Positions 8,191 through 17,298 of a DNA stretch of 35,188 nucleotides are shown one piece after another. The notes beneath the pieces are model-generated. The model was given only the letters and a program-made list of their open reading frames with translations, did not search any database and was not told where the DNA came from. The DNA lies in NCBI GenBank assembly GCA_019119225.1, contig DWXM01000045.1, forward strand, positions 1 to 35,188, written 5' to 3'. Source of the stretch: Candidatus Nosocomiicoccus stercorigallinarum (lineage in GTDB: Bacteria; Bacillota; Bacilli; Staphylococcales; Salinicoccaceae). The stretch's first letter is position 1; each line of letters starts with the position of its first letter. A program made the position numbers and the translations under genes.

Positions 8191-9039
8191 CTACTTATAT
8201 TCATCTTCTAATAATTTTAAAAAAGTTTTCACTTGTGGCAATTCTAACATCTGATTGTCATACGAAACATATGTAGACCTTAATAATGGAATATTATCCA
8301 CTTCAACTTTTTCAGTGTGAAACTGAGTTAAGTCCATTGTATCCGTAATGATACTCGGTAACACTGTCATTCCGACACCTTTTAAGAGTAATTCCCTGCA
8401 CGTAATAATCTGATCAACGTAGAGCTGAGGATTATACGGCTCATTAAAACGCGTCTCAAAAAATTGTTTCATCTGGTTAATATACCACGGATCTGCTTGA
8501 AATTCGATTAAAGGCTCATCCTCTAATTTACGGTTTTTTGGAGCGACTAAATAATGCTCGTCCGTAAATAGTAACTCATTTTCTAAGTTTAAAATTTTAT
8601 TTCCTCGAATAATCGCGAGATGATACCTATCGACATTTTCAATAATTTTAGATGATGATCCAACCTCTAACTGCACGTTAACGTTCGGATACTCTTTTAA
8701 AAATTTACGTAAAAGATCTGGCATAATTAAATAACCAAGTAACGACGCGACTCCAATAGTTAATTTACCTTCCACTTGGTTTTTATTAATTAAAATATTT
8801 TCTTTTAAAAGTCCCTCTGTTTCAACAATTTGTTTCGCATGCTCAATAATTTTTTCACCCGCACTCGTTTTAATCAATTCTTTTTTTGTACGGATAAAAA
8901 TCTGTACCCCCCAGTAGTTCTCAATCGTTTTTAAACGCTGAGAAACAGCAGGTTGAGAAATATACAGCTTTTCTGCTGCTTGACGTAATGTTTTTTCTTT
9001 GTCGAGCGTTACGAGTAGCTCATAATCATCAAATCTCAT
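8191..9039 (-). CDS. LysR-family transcriptional regulator
   Basis: 282 residues. The N-terminal winged HTH (about 1-60) reads TLRQAAEKLYISQPAVSQRLKTIE with the classical A..L..SQPA.S..I..LE pattern. A periplasmic-binding-protein-like effector domain follows (about 88-280). LysR proteins usually need a small ligand and often regulate adjacent genes. Here the regulator is in the same direction as, and inside, the transcription unit (ATGA overlap with the DUF402 gene upstream, MFS gene downstream), not divergent, so its target is not obvious. Confidence 0.88.
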   Translation of the reverse strand: MRFDDYELLVTLDKEKTLRQAAEKLYISQPAVSQRLKTIENYWGVQIFIRTKKELIKTSAGEKIIEHAKQIVETEGLLKENILINKNQVEGKLTIGVASLLGYLIMPDLLRKFLKEYPNVNVQLEVGSSSKIIENVDRYHLAIIRGNKILNLENELLFTDEHYLVAPKNRKLEDEPLIEFQADPWYINQMKQFFETRFNEPYNPQLYVDQIITCRELLLKGVGMTVLPSIITDTMDLTQFHTEKVEVDNIPLLRSTYVSYDNQMLELPQVKTFLKLLEDEYK

Positions 9040-9575
9040 TGGTTTCTCTCCATTATCGCCTGATACATAAATTTTCCACGATTTACAACTTTGTCAAACT
9101 GAAATTGAATGAGATTCTCTAGATCATAGGCGATTTTATACGCAAAATCACGTTCTTCTGGTGTCATTTTGCCTTGCTTTAACGCTCGGATAACATCATC
9201 CTCGTCGACAATTTCACTTCGTCCATCTGGCAATGCGAGTACATCTAAATACATGTCTTCACGCCTTGCGTGTCCGAGCTCTAGTGTGTGTGACTTGTTG
9301 ATGTCAAAATAATATTGAAGTGGCTGATCATTATCATCAAACATAACTGTCAGACTAAAGTTTTCGTCTTCACCCATCATCGTTATCCATTTATAGTTGT
9401 TGTCTACAACTTTAACTTTTTCTCCAACGATATTTATAACGAGTGGGTGGTATACCTTTTTAATATAAAAACAACCGATTAAGACATTTTGTCCATCGTA
9501 TTTCGTTAAAATTTCCTCATAGTCGGAATGTTTAATTCGGCGCCAGTTCTTCTTATCTAAATACTTTGTCTTCAT
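9036..9575 (-). CDS. DUF402-family protein (nucleotide phosphatase-like)
   Basis: 179 residues. The DUF402 core (about 60-150) contains QYYFDI, MYLDVLALPDG and EIVDEDDV, whose spaced aspartates are the metal-binding residues in the related nucleoside di-/triphosphatase family. The C-terminal helix pattern ALKQGKMTPEERDFAYKIA is typical. Substrate is not known. It is the first gene of the operon, with a strong AGGAG ribosome site, and ends in an ATGA overlap with the LysR gene. Confidence 0.75.
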   Translation of the reverse strand: MKTKYLDKKNWRRIKHSDYEEILTKYDGQNVLIGCFYIKKVYHPLVINIVGEKVKVVDNNYKWITMMGEDENFSLTVMFDDNDQPLQYYFDINKSHTLELGHARREDMYLDVLALPDGRSEIVDEDDVIRALKQGKMTPEERDFAYKIAYDLENLIQFQFDKVVNRGKFMYQAIMERNQ

Positions 9576-9594
9576 CGCCTCAACTCCTTCTATA

Positions 9595-9626
9595 AGTATA
9601 CAAAATTTACTTTGTAAAAGTATACT
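9595..9626. promoter_or_regulatory. Nested dyad in the promoter region of the DUF402 operon
   Basis: AGTATAC (9595-9601) and GTATACT (9620-9626) form a perfect 7-bp inverted repeat. Inside it, TACAAA (9599-9604) and TTTGTA (9611-9616) form a second one. The minus-strand hexamer TATACT within the dyad could be the -10 of the operon, 20 bp before the ATG at 9575, so the dyad would act as an operator. Confidence 0.4.
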
Positions 9627-9638
9627 ATAACAAATTAA

Positions 9639-9662
9639 AAGAAGAACCTCTTGGTTCTTCTT
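9639..9662 (-). terminator. Terminator of the ABC transporter operon
   Basis: Stem AAGAAGAACC / GGTTCTTCTT with loop TCTT overlapping the stop codon of the permease gene. On the minus strand it is followed by TTTTAATTTG. Confidence 0.75.
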
Positions 9663-11637
9663 AGTCTAAAACAACGCTCAGTTCTATATAAGGAATCACG
9701 TCATTGTCACTATATGGGATGTCTGTAAAGATATAAAGCGTGTTCCCTTCCGGGTTAAAGTTAAAATCGTTGAATTCATTGATTTTTTCTTCTTTTTCGC
9801 TTTCATCTAATTCTTTGACGTTATATTTTTTCTTAAATTCTTTATAAGATATTGTAGATAAATCTTCAAATAGTTGATATTTATCGTCTACTCCATTTAA
9901 ATCAATCTCGACTAAAGAATTGTAGTTATAGTCTTCAAAGCTAAATCCTTTGTTTTTTAAGAACTGTTGTAGCGCCGGATTATATAACGTTGCTGCACCT
10001 GAATAGCTATTGTAATTGTCTGCACTATAAATATCTACATTAATTACCCCAGTTTCAGTAAAAATTGAATTCTTTTTACTAAATTCAGGCATCTTATTCT
10101 TATAATCTTTAGCAAACACTCTAAATTCTTTTAATGATATGTCTTGATGACTAAAATTGTAACTTCCGATATTCATATTTTGGAAGCTTTTCAGTTTATC
10201 TTCTTTAATTTTATATAAGAGGTCTTTATCTTTTGTAAATGATGGAATTTTACTGTTTAAAATTTCTTTACCAAGTCCACTGTTTGCATCAATTTGACTA
10301 TATTCTCTAGTGACGACTTTACCATTTTTTAGTAAGTAAGAGATGTTTACTGATGATAACGAGTTGTTCATATCCGCTTTTTGATTACTGTCGATAATTT
10401 CTTTATGAAGGTTTCTGACGTCTTTGATTGTTTCTTTATCATCATCGAACATATATTTACTATCGAGTATATCTAGATCTTCAATATGAGTATTGTTAAT
10501 AGCTGTACCATTGTTGAAGTAAACACCTTCAATTTGAGACTCATCTGGTAAATATGAAACGTAACGTCCCCAAAGAACAAAGAATCCGACAAAGAAAACA
10601 GCCATACTTACTATTGTAATGATGAGTTCTCTCATTCTAAATTTTATACGTACAGTATCTTGCATAAACATTAACACAAATACATACGAAACTACTGCAC
10701 TAAGTAAAATAATCATAAATGATAAATTCTTAATTTCTGGAAGTATAAACGAAATTGCACTACTCAAGAATAACGTACCAAGTAACGTAAGTAATACAAC
10801 CAATACGTAGTAAATCACTGGGAAGTTAAACGGCTTATTTACACGTTCATTTTTTCTTACTTTATATAAAACTGAAGCTAATATAAGCATTACTATACCA
10901 ATGACAGTCCATATTATCATTTTTCCTTTAGGAAAATAGTACGACGTAAATGTTTCAAATAAGTACACCATTAAACTCGTTTCTCCCACTGTTTTAATGA
11001 GCTCTGTAAAACCAAATCTCGAATATATTGCAAGTCCATCAAAAAATGTTGAGGCGTTAAATACAATACTTAACCACAATAAAAATGGTAAAAATAATAG
11101 TATTAAGATCATTTCAATATGGAGTGTAATTGAGTTAACAAACATACCTGCAAGCACACTTAAGAAAAACATTAGAATTTGCGCGAATATCACAAATGAT
11201 ACCCATATAATAATGTGCTGAACTGAAAGATTGTATGTAAGAACTGGCTGTTCTAATAGTAAAATGACGCTTGTAATGAGTGCTGGGACAATAATCGCGA
11301 TGATACCGACAAAGATACCACTGCTAAAAATCGTCGTACGCTTAATCGGTAAACTATGAATATAGTCATTTGTTTCAGCTTTATTTTTAAAGTTGAAAAT
11401 ATTTACTGCAAGCATCATCGCGTATACTAAACTAAATAAGAAATGTACAATCCCGTACCAAAATAGCGGATTATAATTATACTCGCCATCTCCTATAAAG
11501 GAACCAACTGACGCAATATAAAGCGGTAGTGGTAATGATAAGATTGTGAGTAAAAGATACCCAATTGTTAACCAAAATATTGAGTTTGTAAAAGTTTTTA
11601 AGAGTACTTTATTCAATAATGATGTCTTCGATTGCAT
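9661..11637 (-). CDS. Large ABC transporter permease
   Basis: 658 residues from the ATG at 11637, chosen because GGGGGAG lies 8 bp upstream; an in-frame ATG at 11673 lacks a ribosome site. The N-terminal half (about 10-360) holds around ten hydrophobic helices with a SLPIKRTTIF segment after helix two, typical of ABC-2 permeases. After the last helix (about 340-358) comes a soluble tail of about 300 residues, probably outside the cell, with no recognised fold. The start overlaps the ATPase gene by 29 bp. Related systems with YtrA-like regulators export lipids or peptides, or confer antimicrobial resistance; the substrate here is unknown. Confidence 0.75.
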   Translation of the reverse strand: MQSKTSLLNKVLLKTFTNSIFWLTIGYLLLTILSLPLPLYIASVGSFIGDGEYNYNPLFWYGIVHFLFSLVYAMMLAVNIFNFKNKAETNDYIHSLPIKRTTIFSSGIFVGIIAIIVPALITSVILLLEQPVLTYNLSVQHIIIWVSFVIFAQILMFFLSVLAGMFVNSITLHIEMILILLFLPFLLWLSIVFNASTFFDGLAIYSRFGFTELIKTVGETSLMVYLFETFTSYYFPKGKMIIWTVIGIVMLILASVLYKVRKNERVNKPFNFPVIYYVLVVLLTLLGTLFLSSAISFILPEIKNLSFMIILLSAVVSYVFVLMFMQDTVRIKFRMRELIITIVSMAVFFVGFFVLWGRYVSYLPDESQIEGVYFNNGTAINNTHIEDLDILDSKYMFDDDKETIKDVRNLHKEIIDSNQKADMNNSLSSVNISYLLKNGKVVTREYSQIDANSGLGKEILNSKIPSFTKDKDLLYKIKEDKLKSFQNMNIGSYNFSHQDISLKEFRVFAKDYKNKMPEFSKKNSIFTETGVINVDIYSADNYNSYSGAATLYNPALQQFLKNKGFSFEDYNYNSLVEIDLNGVDDKYQLFEDLSTISYKEFKKKYNVKELDESEKEEKINEFNDFNFNPEGNTLYIFTDIPYSDNDVIPYIELSVVLD

Positions 11638-12514
11638 AACCAATCTCCCCCATTTCGTAAGCGAACATTTCATCTAACGTTATCGGTAAGATATCGTACA
11701 TTAAAGGATCAAATTTAGATATTTTTTCTTCAATGTTTTCAATATCTCCTTCGATGATGCACGTTATCACTCTTCCTTGAACTGAGTGCTGAACGACATT
11801 TAATGTTTTATAAAATGATTCGTCTGGTAGTTCTTTAAATGCGACTTGTAGTTTACAGTGTGTGTGTTTCATCTGATTAATATTATTTGTATATAAAATT
11901 TCACCTTTATGCATAATTGAAATTGCGTCACAAATATTTTCCATTTCAAGTAAGTTATGGCTCGATAGAACGACTGTTAACCCATAACTAGCCATATCTT
12001 GTAAGATGATATTTTTAACTTGTCGTCTGACAATTGGATCTAATCCATCGAAGGGTTCATCGAGGACTAAAACATCAGGTTTTGATGAGAACGCAAGTAT
12101 AAATGACGCTTGACGTCTCATTCCTTTTGACATTTCGTTTAGTGACTTTTTAGGGTCAATTTTAAAATATTCATAAAGTGTTTTAAATCGTGTATCGCTC
12201 CAATTTTTGTAGATCGTTTTGTAATGCTTTGCCATTTGTAAAAGTGAAAAACCACTAAAGAAAAATGGCGTATCCCCAATAAATATCACCTTTTCTTTGA
12301 CGCTGATATTTTCAAATACAGGAGCATCATTATAAAATACGTGTCCTTCATCTTCTTTATAAATACCTGTTAACACTTTTAAAAGCGTTGTTTTACCAGC
12401 ACCATTCGAACCAATTAAACCGTGTATTGTCCCACTTTTCACAAAAAGTTCGACTGTGTTTAGCGCCTTTTCACGGTCAAAACTTTTACTTAATTTGACT
12501 GTTTTTATATCCAT
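11609..12514 (-). CDS. ABC transporter ATP-binding protein
   Basis: 301 residues. Walker A GSNGAGKTT at 35-43, a divergent signature SKGMRRQ at about 129-135 in place of LSGGQ, Walker B VLVLDEPFDGLD at 148-159 and switch His in SSHN near 190. It energises the adjacent permease. Its ATG overlaps the stop of the GntR gene by one base (TAATG). The order GntR - ATPase - permease matches the YtrA/PmtR-type regulated export operons of Bacillales. Confidence 0.88.
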   Translation of the reverse strand: MDIKTVKLSKSFDREKALNTVELFVKSGTIHGLIGSNGAGKTTLLKVLTGIYKEDEGHVFYNDAPVFENISVKEKVIFIGDTPFFFSGFSLLQMAKHYKTIYKNWSDTRFKTLYEYFKIDPKKSLNEMSKGMRRQASFILAFSSKPDVLVLDEPFDGLDPIVRRQVKNIILQDMASYGLTVVLSSHNLLEMENICDAISIMHKGEILYTNNINQMKHTHCKLQVAFKELPDESFYKTLNVVQHSVQGRVITCIIEGDIENIEEKISKFDPLMYDILPITLDEMFAYEMGEIGYAIEDIIIE

Positions 12515-12894
12515 TAGTTCCCCTCCTTAATACGAGATTCAAGCTCATCAACATATTTTTTAATATCTTCTTTAGATTCATTCATATGTAGAAGTTCTAA
12601 GACAACTTGGTTAAATTGACTATATAAATTTTCAACATACGCTTCACTTTGGATATCATCATTTTCTTTTACGTAGCTTCCTTTGCCTGGCAGAGAATAT
12701 ATATAACCTTGGTGTTCAAGCTCTCGATATGCCTTTTGAATTGTATTTGGATTTAATGTTAATTGCCGCGCAAGTTCTCTTACAGATGGCATTTTTTCAT
12801 CTGGTAATAAAACTCGCTTAATAATCATTCTTTTAATATGATTGACGAGCTGTTCGTAAACGGGCGCTTCTTTGTTAAATCTTAAACTAAACAT
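12514..12894 (-). CDS. GntR-family regulator, YtrA subfamily
   Basis: 126 residues. The winged HTH (about 8-76) has the family pattern PVYEQLVNHIKRMI, PSVRELARQLTLNPNTIQKAYRELE and GYIYSLPGKGSYV. A short C-terminal helical tail, in place of a large effector domain, marks the YtrA subfamily. Such proteins repress the ABC operon they head. A perfect inverted repeat upstream (12954-12978) is a good candidate operator. Strong ribosome site GGAGGTG before the ATG. Confidence 0.88.
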   Translation of the reverse strand: MFSLRFNKEAPVYEQLVNHIKRMIIKRVLLPDEKMPSVRELARQLTLNPNTIQKAYRELEHQGYIYSLPGKGSYVKENDDIQSEAYVENLYSQFNQVVLELLHMNESKEDIKKYVDELESRIKEGN

Positions 12895-12953
12895 GTGGCA
12901 CCTCCATCTTTACTGTACTACTTATAATAATACGGATTTTTCAAGAAAATACA

Positions 12954-12978
12954 ACTGTATTGTTTGAAATAATACAGT
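12954..12978. promoter_or_regulatory. Candidate operator of the GntR-ABC operon
   Basis: ACTGTATT (12954-12961) and AATACAGT (12971-12978) form a perfect 8-bp inverted repeat with a 9-nt spacer. It adjoins a possible minus-strand promoter TTGTAT - 16 bp - TATTAT. A further half-site ACTGTA occurs at 12912-12917. This fits a dimeric GntR/YtrA binding site. Confidence 0.55.
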
Positions 12979-12993
12979 ATTTTTTCAAATAAA

Positions 12994-13019
12994 AAATAGA
13001 GGTCATTATGCCTCTATTT
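12994..13019 (-). terminator. Terminator after the NAD(P)-binding protein gene
   Basis: Stem AAATAGAGG / CCTCTATTT with an 8-nt loop, overlapping the stop codon at 13014. The minus strand continues TTTATTTG. Confidence 0.7.
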
Positions 13020-13916
13020 GTTCGGATTATTTTTTATATTTTCTTCGAGTATTGAATCATTAATAATCATTTCCATTTGGTAAATTCTACTGACTAAACC
13101 ATGTAGTGGCGCTTGTGTTAATGCATATACTGGCCATGGTAACGCAGGATCAAAATCATGTAATGCCATTATAAATGATGCTTCATCTTTTAATGCTCTA
13201 AACTCTAACCAACTACCTTGCTTTCTCAATAACTTGCCACCAACGACGTCATATATAATCTGCCTTCTTGCTGTATTTGTTCTCTTTCTTAGTATAAGTA
13301 AAGGCATCGTCGATTGTTCAAGTGTAATGCGTACTTCATCGTCTTTTTCAGTAATTTTAAATATGCCGAAAATAATCTCATCAAGCCACTTAAAATAATA
13401 CTTAGCGACACCTTCTAGCGTCCAATTTTTCGGTATTTCAGCACGTTGTGCGCTGCGCATCGTTCGGTTGTTTGGGTTTTTATATTTTAAACTTTTACCG
13501 AGACGCTTCACTTTCGTATTCGTCGTTGTAACATTTAAATTATATGATGATAAAATACTTTTAACATCTTCGTGTGGGATTTCTTCTGAAATATAGATGA
13601 TATCTTTGATTTCTTCATTTTCAAGTGCTCGACCCACGTTATCTGCAATCAATTCAAAAAACGTATCGAATCTACCTTGTGTTATTTTGTTAAATCGCAT
13701 AATTGGATCTTCAAAAAATATGACTAAGTCTTTCCCTTTTACCGCTTCATTCATATCTTCTAAATTGTACGGATTTAAATAAATCGGATGCACTTTTTTT
13801 AGAGTATTATTTTTATAAGGACTCATAAATGCATATACTTCGTTATCATCTTTTAACGTTTCATATAAGTGATAGCCAATATCTCCATAAATCCCCATGA
13901 GTAATATTTTTTTCAT
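13014..13916 (-). CDS. NAD(P)-binding Rossmann protein with DUF2867-like C-terminus
   Basis: 300 residues. The N-terminus KKILLMGIYGDIGYHLYETL carries a GxxGxxG-type dinucleotide motif of atypical SDR/NmrA-like proteins. The C-terminal half (about 165-290), with GGKLLRKQGSWLEFRAL and DFDPALPWPVYALTQAPLHG, resembles the DUF2867-type domain seen fused to such Rossmann domains. No catalytic YxxxK is evident, so it may be a sensor or a non-classical reductase. It begins 2 bp after the MFS gene, with its ribosome site inside that gene, so the pair is co-expressed. Confidence 0.65.
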   Translation of the reverse strand: MKKILLMGIYGDIGYHLYETLKDDNEVYAFMSPYKNNTLKKVHPIYLNPYNLEDMNEAVKGKDLVIFFEDPIMRFNKITQGRFDTFFELIADNVGRALENEEIKDIIYISEEIPHEDVKSILSSYNLNVTTTNTKVKRLGKSLKYKNPNNRTMRSAQRAEIPKNWTLEGVAKYYFKWLDEIIFGIFKITEKDDEVRITLEQSTMPLLILRKRTNTARRQIIYDVVGGKLLRKQGSWLEFRALKDEASFIMALHDFDPALPWPVYALTQAPLHGLVSRIYQMEMIINDSILEENIKNNPNK

Positions 13917-13918
13917 AA

Positions 13919-15064
13919 TTACACCTCTGTAAAGTCAATACCCTTATCGAGTATTGAAAATACAATGAGTAATATTAAAAGTACAACTGTCATACCAAAA
14001 AATGGAATCGTAAATAGTTTTGTAAAATACCCCGCGAGTGTTGAACCGACAACTGAACCAATGGAGAAAAAGGCGTAAAATATACCGTTTGCTTTACCAC
14101 GTTCATTTAATGACGTAAATTGTCCAATTAACTTATTCATTGATGGGAATACGAATGCATATCCAACACCGTACACACCAAGTGCAATGTATAAAATCGA
14201 TAAGTTTTCAGCAAAGTGAATCGTTAACATCGCGAGTGATATAACGACTAATCCAATCTTAATTAAAATATTTGCCGTTACTTTGTTAAACATATTATTT
14301 AACGGCGTTCCGAATACGATGATTGCTGTAATACCAAATACACTTAATAACATCCCTGTCACTCTATCGTCTAAATTAAGTGACATTGTTTTAATTGGTA
14401 ATGCAAAAGACAATGCACCCATCGATGTCATTAATGAAAGTGAAGCAATATATGCAATCACTAATGGGCGTCTTGTGATTAAAGTCTTCCACGACGTCTC
14501 TTTATATTCTTTTCTAGATTGTGTTGTAGTACTTTCTTTAACCGCAACTAACGTTAATAGTAATCCAATAACGTAAACTATTGCGAGTACTAAGTACGTA
14601 TTACTATAACCATAAATACTCGATATAATACCGCTTGTTGCTGGACCAAATACGGCAGCTAGTCCAATTGACACTCCAGTTAACGCCATCGCTTTACCAA
14701 TTGCCTCACGTCTAGATACATCCTGAACTAAACTAAACGCAGCTGGTGTGATCATCCCACTTGTAAACCCATGCACGATACGAATTCCAAGTAACAGCGC
14801 AATCGATGGCGATGTAACGTACGTACTTATAATTAAAACTTGTAAGAACATCCCTAAAACGAGCGTTCTCTTTCTCCCAAACCTATCTGAAGCATATCCC
14901 CCGATGACGTTACCTAACAAGTTTGTCACCGAATACGTAGCGACGACAATACTTGCCATAAATTCGCTCGCACCTAACTCAAGTGCATAAGGGGTAACAA
15001 TGGGAAATTGTACAAATAGGTCTAAGAAACATATAACGATAATTACATATATTAACTTTCTCAA
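13919..15064 (-). CDS. MFS transporter (drug-efflux-like)
   Basis: 381 residues, 12 predicted helices. The loop after helix 2 reads GGYASDRFGRKRTLVLG, the MFS signature GxxxDRxGRR. Motif C-like residues follow in GLAAVFGPATSG at helix 5, typical of proton-coupled drug antiporters (Bcr/TetA group). The start codon is TTG at 15064, supported by AGGGAAGG seven bases upstream; no in-frame ATG lies nearby. Substrate unknown. Confidence 0.82.
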   Translation of the reverse strand: MRKLIYVIIVICFLDLFVQFPIVTPYALELGASEFMASIVVATYSVTNLLGNVIGGYASDRFGRKRTLVLGMFLQVLIISTYVTSPSIALLLGIRIVHGFTSGMITPAAFSLVQDVSRREAIGKAMALTGVSIGLAAVFGPATSGIISSIYGYSNTYLVLAIVYVIGLLLTLVAVKESTTTQSRKEYKETSWKTLITRRPLVIAYIASLSLMTSMGALSFALPIKTMSLNLDDRVTGMLLSVFGITAIIVFGTPLNNMFNKVTANILIKIGLVVISLAMLTIHFAENLSILYIALGVYGVGYAFVFPSMNKLIGQFTSLNERGKANGIFYAFFSIGSVVGSTLAGYFTKLFTIPFFGMTVVLLILLIVFSILDKGIDFTEV

Positions 15065-15153
15065 ACTTAAACCTTCCCTACTTTAAAGTAATAGTTCTAT
15101 TATATTAAAACTCATATATAATGTCATGAACCCCATATTACATTATAAAAAAA

Positions 15154-15181
15154 TACACTTCTAACAATAATTAGAAGTGTA
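15154..15181 (-). terminator. Terminator of the symporter gene
   Basis: Perfect 11-bp stem TACACTTCTAA / TTAGAAGTGTA with loop CAATAA. The minus strand continues with TTTTTTTATAA. Confidence 0.85.
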
Positions 15182-15191
15182 TGTTAATCTT

Positions 15192-16379
15192 TTAATTTTT
15201 ATCTAACTTTTGTTCATATGCGTCGATAACACCAGCGATTGCACCGTCTCCAGTGATATTCGCTGCTGTACCAAAGCTATCTTGTGCCATATATAATGCA
15301 ATCATGAATGCAACTGCTGCATCGTTAAAACCTAAGTGTGATACTAAAATACCACTTGCAGCCATTACTGCCCCACCTGGAACTCCTGGGGCTGCAACCA
15401 TTACGACACCTATAAGTAGTACAAATCCGATCATTTTTAATAAGCCTGGTGTATCGTATTCAGGTAATACTGTCATTACAGCTACTGAACATGATGTAAT
15501 TGTAATTGCTGAACCGGATAAATGAATGTTCGCACCGAGTGGAACGACAAAGTCAGCAATTTTTTCGCGTACACCCATTTCCTTAGTCTTTGGTAGTGTA
15601 ACAGAAATCGTTGCTGCACTACTCATCGTACCGAGCGCTGTAACGTATGCTGGGAACATTGTTTTAATCATCTTAAATGGATTCTTACCAAGCATAGAAC
15701 CTGCAACTGTGTACTGAATTGTAATCCATACCCAGTGTAACGCTATCGCGATGAGTAACACGATACCAAATACTGATAATGTTTTAAATACTGTTCCTGT
15801 AGACGCCATTCCTGCGAATACACCTGCGATATAGAATGGTAAAATTGTGATAATCACTTTTTCAATTAAAAATTCTACAATCTCTTTACCATCATGCACC
15901 CATTTTTTCATCGTTTCTGCTTTTATAATGTTAATTACAATACCTACAGAGAATGCTAAAACAAGTGCTGTTAAAATATCTAATGGTGGTGGGATGTCAA
16001 ACTCTAATAGTCCTGTTAACTCAGAACCTTCTTCAGGTACCGATCCACCCTTAGTTACTATTGGCATTAAAAATCGTGCAACTGTATATGCAAGTAACCC
16101 TGCGATAATTGTTGATATATATGCAACACCTAGCGTTGCACCGACAACTTTACCAGCTCCGGTTCCGATTGATGATACCCCATCTGCGATGAAGAAAAAT
16201 ATAATTAATGGAATTAAGAAGAAAATAAACGAACCAAGGATATCTTTCATCGTTATAAATAATCTTGTAACTACTTCCATAAAACTATGGAACGCTGTAC
16301 CGTCGGCAGTGTAAAAGTAAATAGTACCTACAACGATACCGGCAATAATACCTGAGAACAACTTAGCGAGTAGTTTCAA
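15192..16379 (-). CDS. Dicarboxylate/amino acid:cation symporter (DAACS, SLC1-like)
   Basis: 395-residue membrane protein with eight hydrophobic helices and the re-entrant loops of the GltP/DctA family. The serine-rich loop reads TMSSAATISVTLP (about 250-262), and the substrate-binding segment contains PLGANIHLSGSAI and PGVPGGAVMAASG. It imports glutamate, aspartate, C4-dicarboxylates or serine/threonine with Na+ or H+; the exact substrate cannot be read from sequence. The start codon is TTG at 16379 with an excellent AGGAGGGG ribosome site five bases upstream. Confidence 0.85.
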   Translation of the reverse strand: MKLLAKLFSGIIAGIVVGTIYFYTADGTAFHSFMEVVTRLFITMKDILGSFIFFLIPLIIFFFIADGVSSIGTGAGKVVGATLGVAYISTIIAGLLAYTVARFLMPIVTKGGSVPEEGSELTGLLEFDIPPPLDILTALVLAFSVGIVINIIKAETMKKWVHDGKEIVEFLIEKVIITILPFYIAGVFAGMASTGTVFKTLSVFGIVLLIAIALHWVWITIQYTVAGSMLGKNPFKMIKTMFPAYVTALGTMSSAATISVTLPKTKEMGVREKIADFVVPLGANIHLSGSAITITSCSVAVMTVLPEYDTPGLLKMIGFVLLIGVVMVAAPGVPGGAVMAASGILVSHLGFNDAAVAFMIALYMAQDSFGTAANITGDGAIAGVIDAYEQKLDKN

Positions 16380-16408
16380 CTTTACCCCTCCTATTTATCA
16401 CTTTTATT

Positions 16409-16912
16409 TTAAAACACTTTTTCGTAGGCAACATACCATTCATCAAGATTATTATGTAAGTTTAATTTACCGCGGTATTCATAACCACGCTTTTCAAATA
16501 GACGTTGCATTGGAATATTATTAAGGTTTGTATCTGTATGAACGCCGAGATAACCTTCATTTTTAAAAAATGCTTCGACCTCGTCCATTAATTTAGAAGC
16601 AACACCTTTACCTTGTGCATTTGGATCTACGGCTGCTCTGTGAAACGCAATACTATCTAAACGCGCAAGTTCCCAAGGGATATCATCATACTCGAATGCA
16701 TGATTATCATCCGCGACGATAAATCCTAACACTGTCTCATCTTCTTCATAGACGAATAAGTGATCATTTTTTATATCATTTAGAAGTACATCTCGTGACG
16801 GATAACTATCATTCCATTGATTGTTTCCGCTTTCTTTCATCAGTTTTACAACGCTATCTTTTATTGACATTACCGTATCAATATCAGATGGTTGACCTTT
16901 TCTTATACTCAT
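16409..16912 (-). CDS. GNAT-family N-acetyltransferase
   Basis: 167 residues. The acetyl-CoA motif A reads HRAAVDPNAQGKGVASKLMDEVE (about 90-112, the Q/R-x-x-G-x-G/A pattern), followed by HTDTNLNNIPMQRLFEKRGYEYRG, the usual N....YEK.GF. Substrate unknown. It is monocistronic or read through into the symporter gene, 29 bp away. Ribosome site GAGGGAAG precedes the ATG. Confidence 0.85.
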   Translation of the reverse strand: MSIRKGQPSDIDTVMSIKDSVVKLMKESGNNQWNDSYPSRDVLLNDIKNDHLFVYEEDETVLGFIVADDNHAFEYDDIPWELARLDSIAFHRAAVDPNAQGKGVASKLMDEVEAFFKNEGYLGVHTDTNLNNIPMQRLFEKRGYEYRGKLNLHNNLDEWYVAYEKVF

Positions 16913-16940
16913 AATAGACTTCCCTCATTAAAATAAGTGC

Positions 16941-16969
16941 TTTAAAATAATCTTTATACATGATATTAT
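16941..16969 (+). promoter_or_regulatory. Candidate promoter of the 92-aa membrane protein
   Basis: TTTAAA (16941-16946) and TATTAT (16964-16969) are spaced 17 bp apart, about 50 bp before the ATG at 17020. Confidence 0.35.
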
Positions 16970-17019
16970 ACAGATATATATTTAAATTTAAAGACAATTT
17001 TGAAAAAGGCGGTGCCTAG

Positions 17020-17298
17020 ATGTTCAAGTACGATAAAGATACAAAACCTTACTATATTAAAAACTTTATCTTTTACATATTTACTTTCGTAGTTGTGGCA
17101 GCGATTTACTACTTTGCATTTTTACCTCCACTACTCGATGCAACGAGCGGAGAATTCTTTAGTGAATTTGGTTTAAGACAATTTGTTGGGAGCCTTTTCT
17201 TCTTAATTTTGATTTTAATACCATTTGGCTTAATTTACGGTGCATATTACCACTTAAAAGGCTTCACTTCTAAAGATGTTAGAGCACACCAAAAATAA
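17020..17298 (+). CDS. Small two-helix membrane protein
   Basis: 92 residues. Hydrophobic helices at about 14-34 and 54-77, charged ends (FKYDKDTKPYYIKN at the start and TSKDVRAHQK at the end). Ribosome site AGGCGG precedes the ATG. It stands alone between divergent and convergent neighbours, and its terminator is shared with the purine operon. No recognised family. Confidence 0.65.
   Translation: MFKYDKDTKPYYIKNFIFYIFTFVVVAAIYYFAFLPPLLDATSGEFFSEFGLRQFVGSLFFLILILIPFGLIYGAYYHLKGFTSKDVRAHQK

Noticed and set aside
11638-11673. Longer start for the ABC permease at 11673
   Set aside because: No ribosome site; the ATG at 11637 has GGGGGAG at good spacing.
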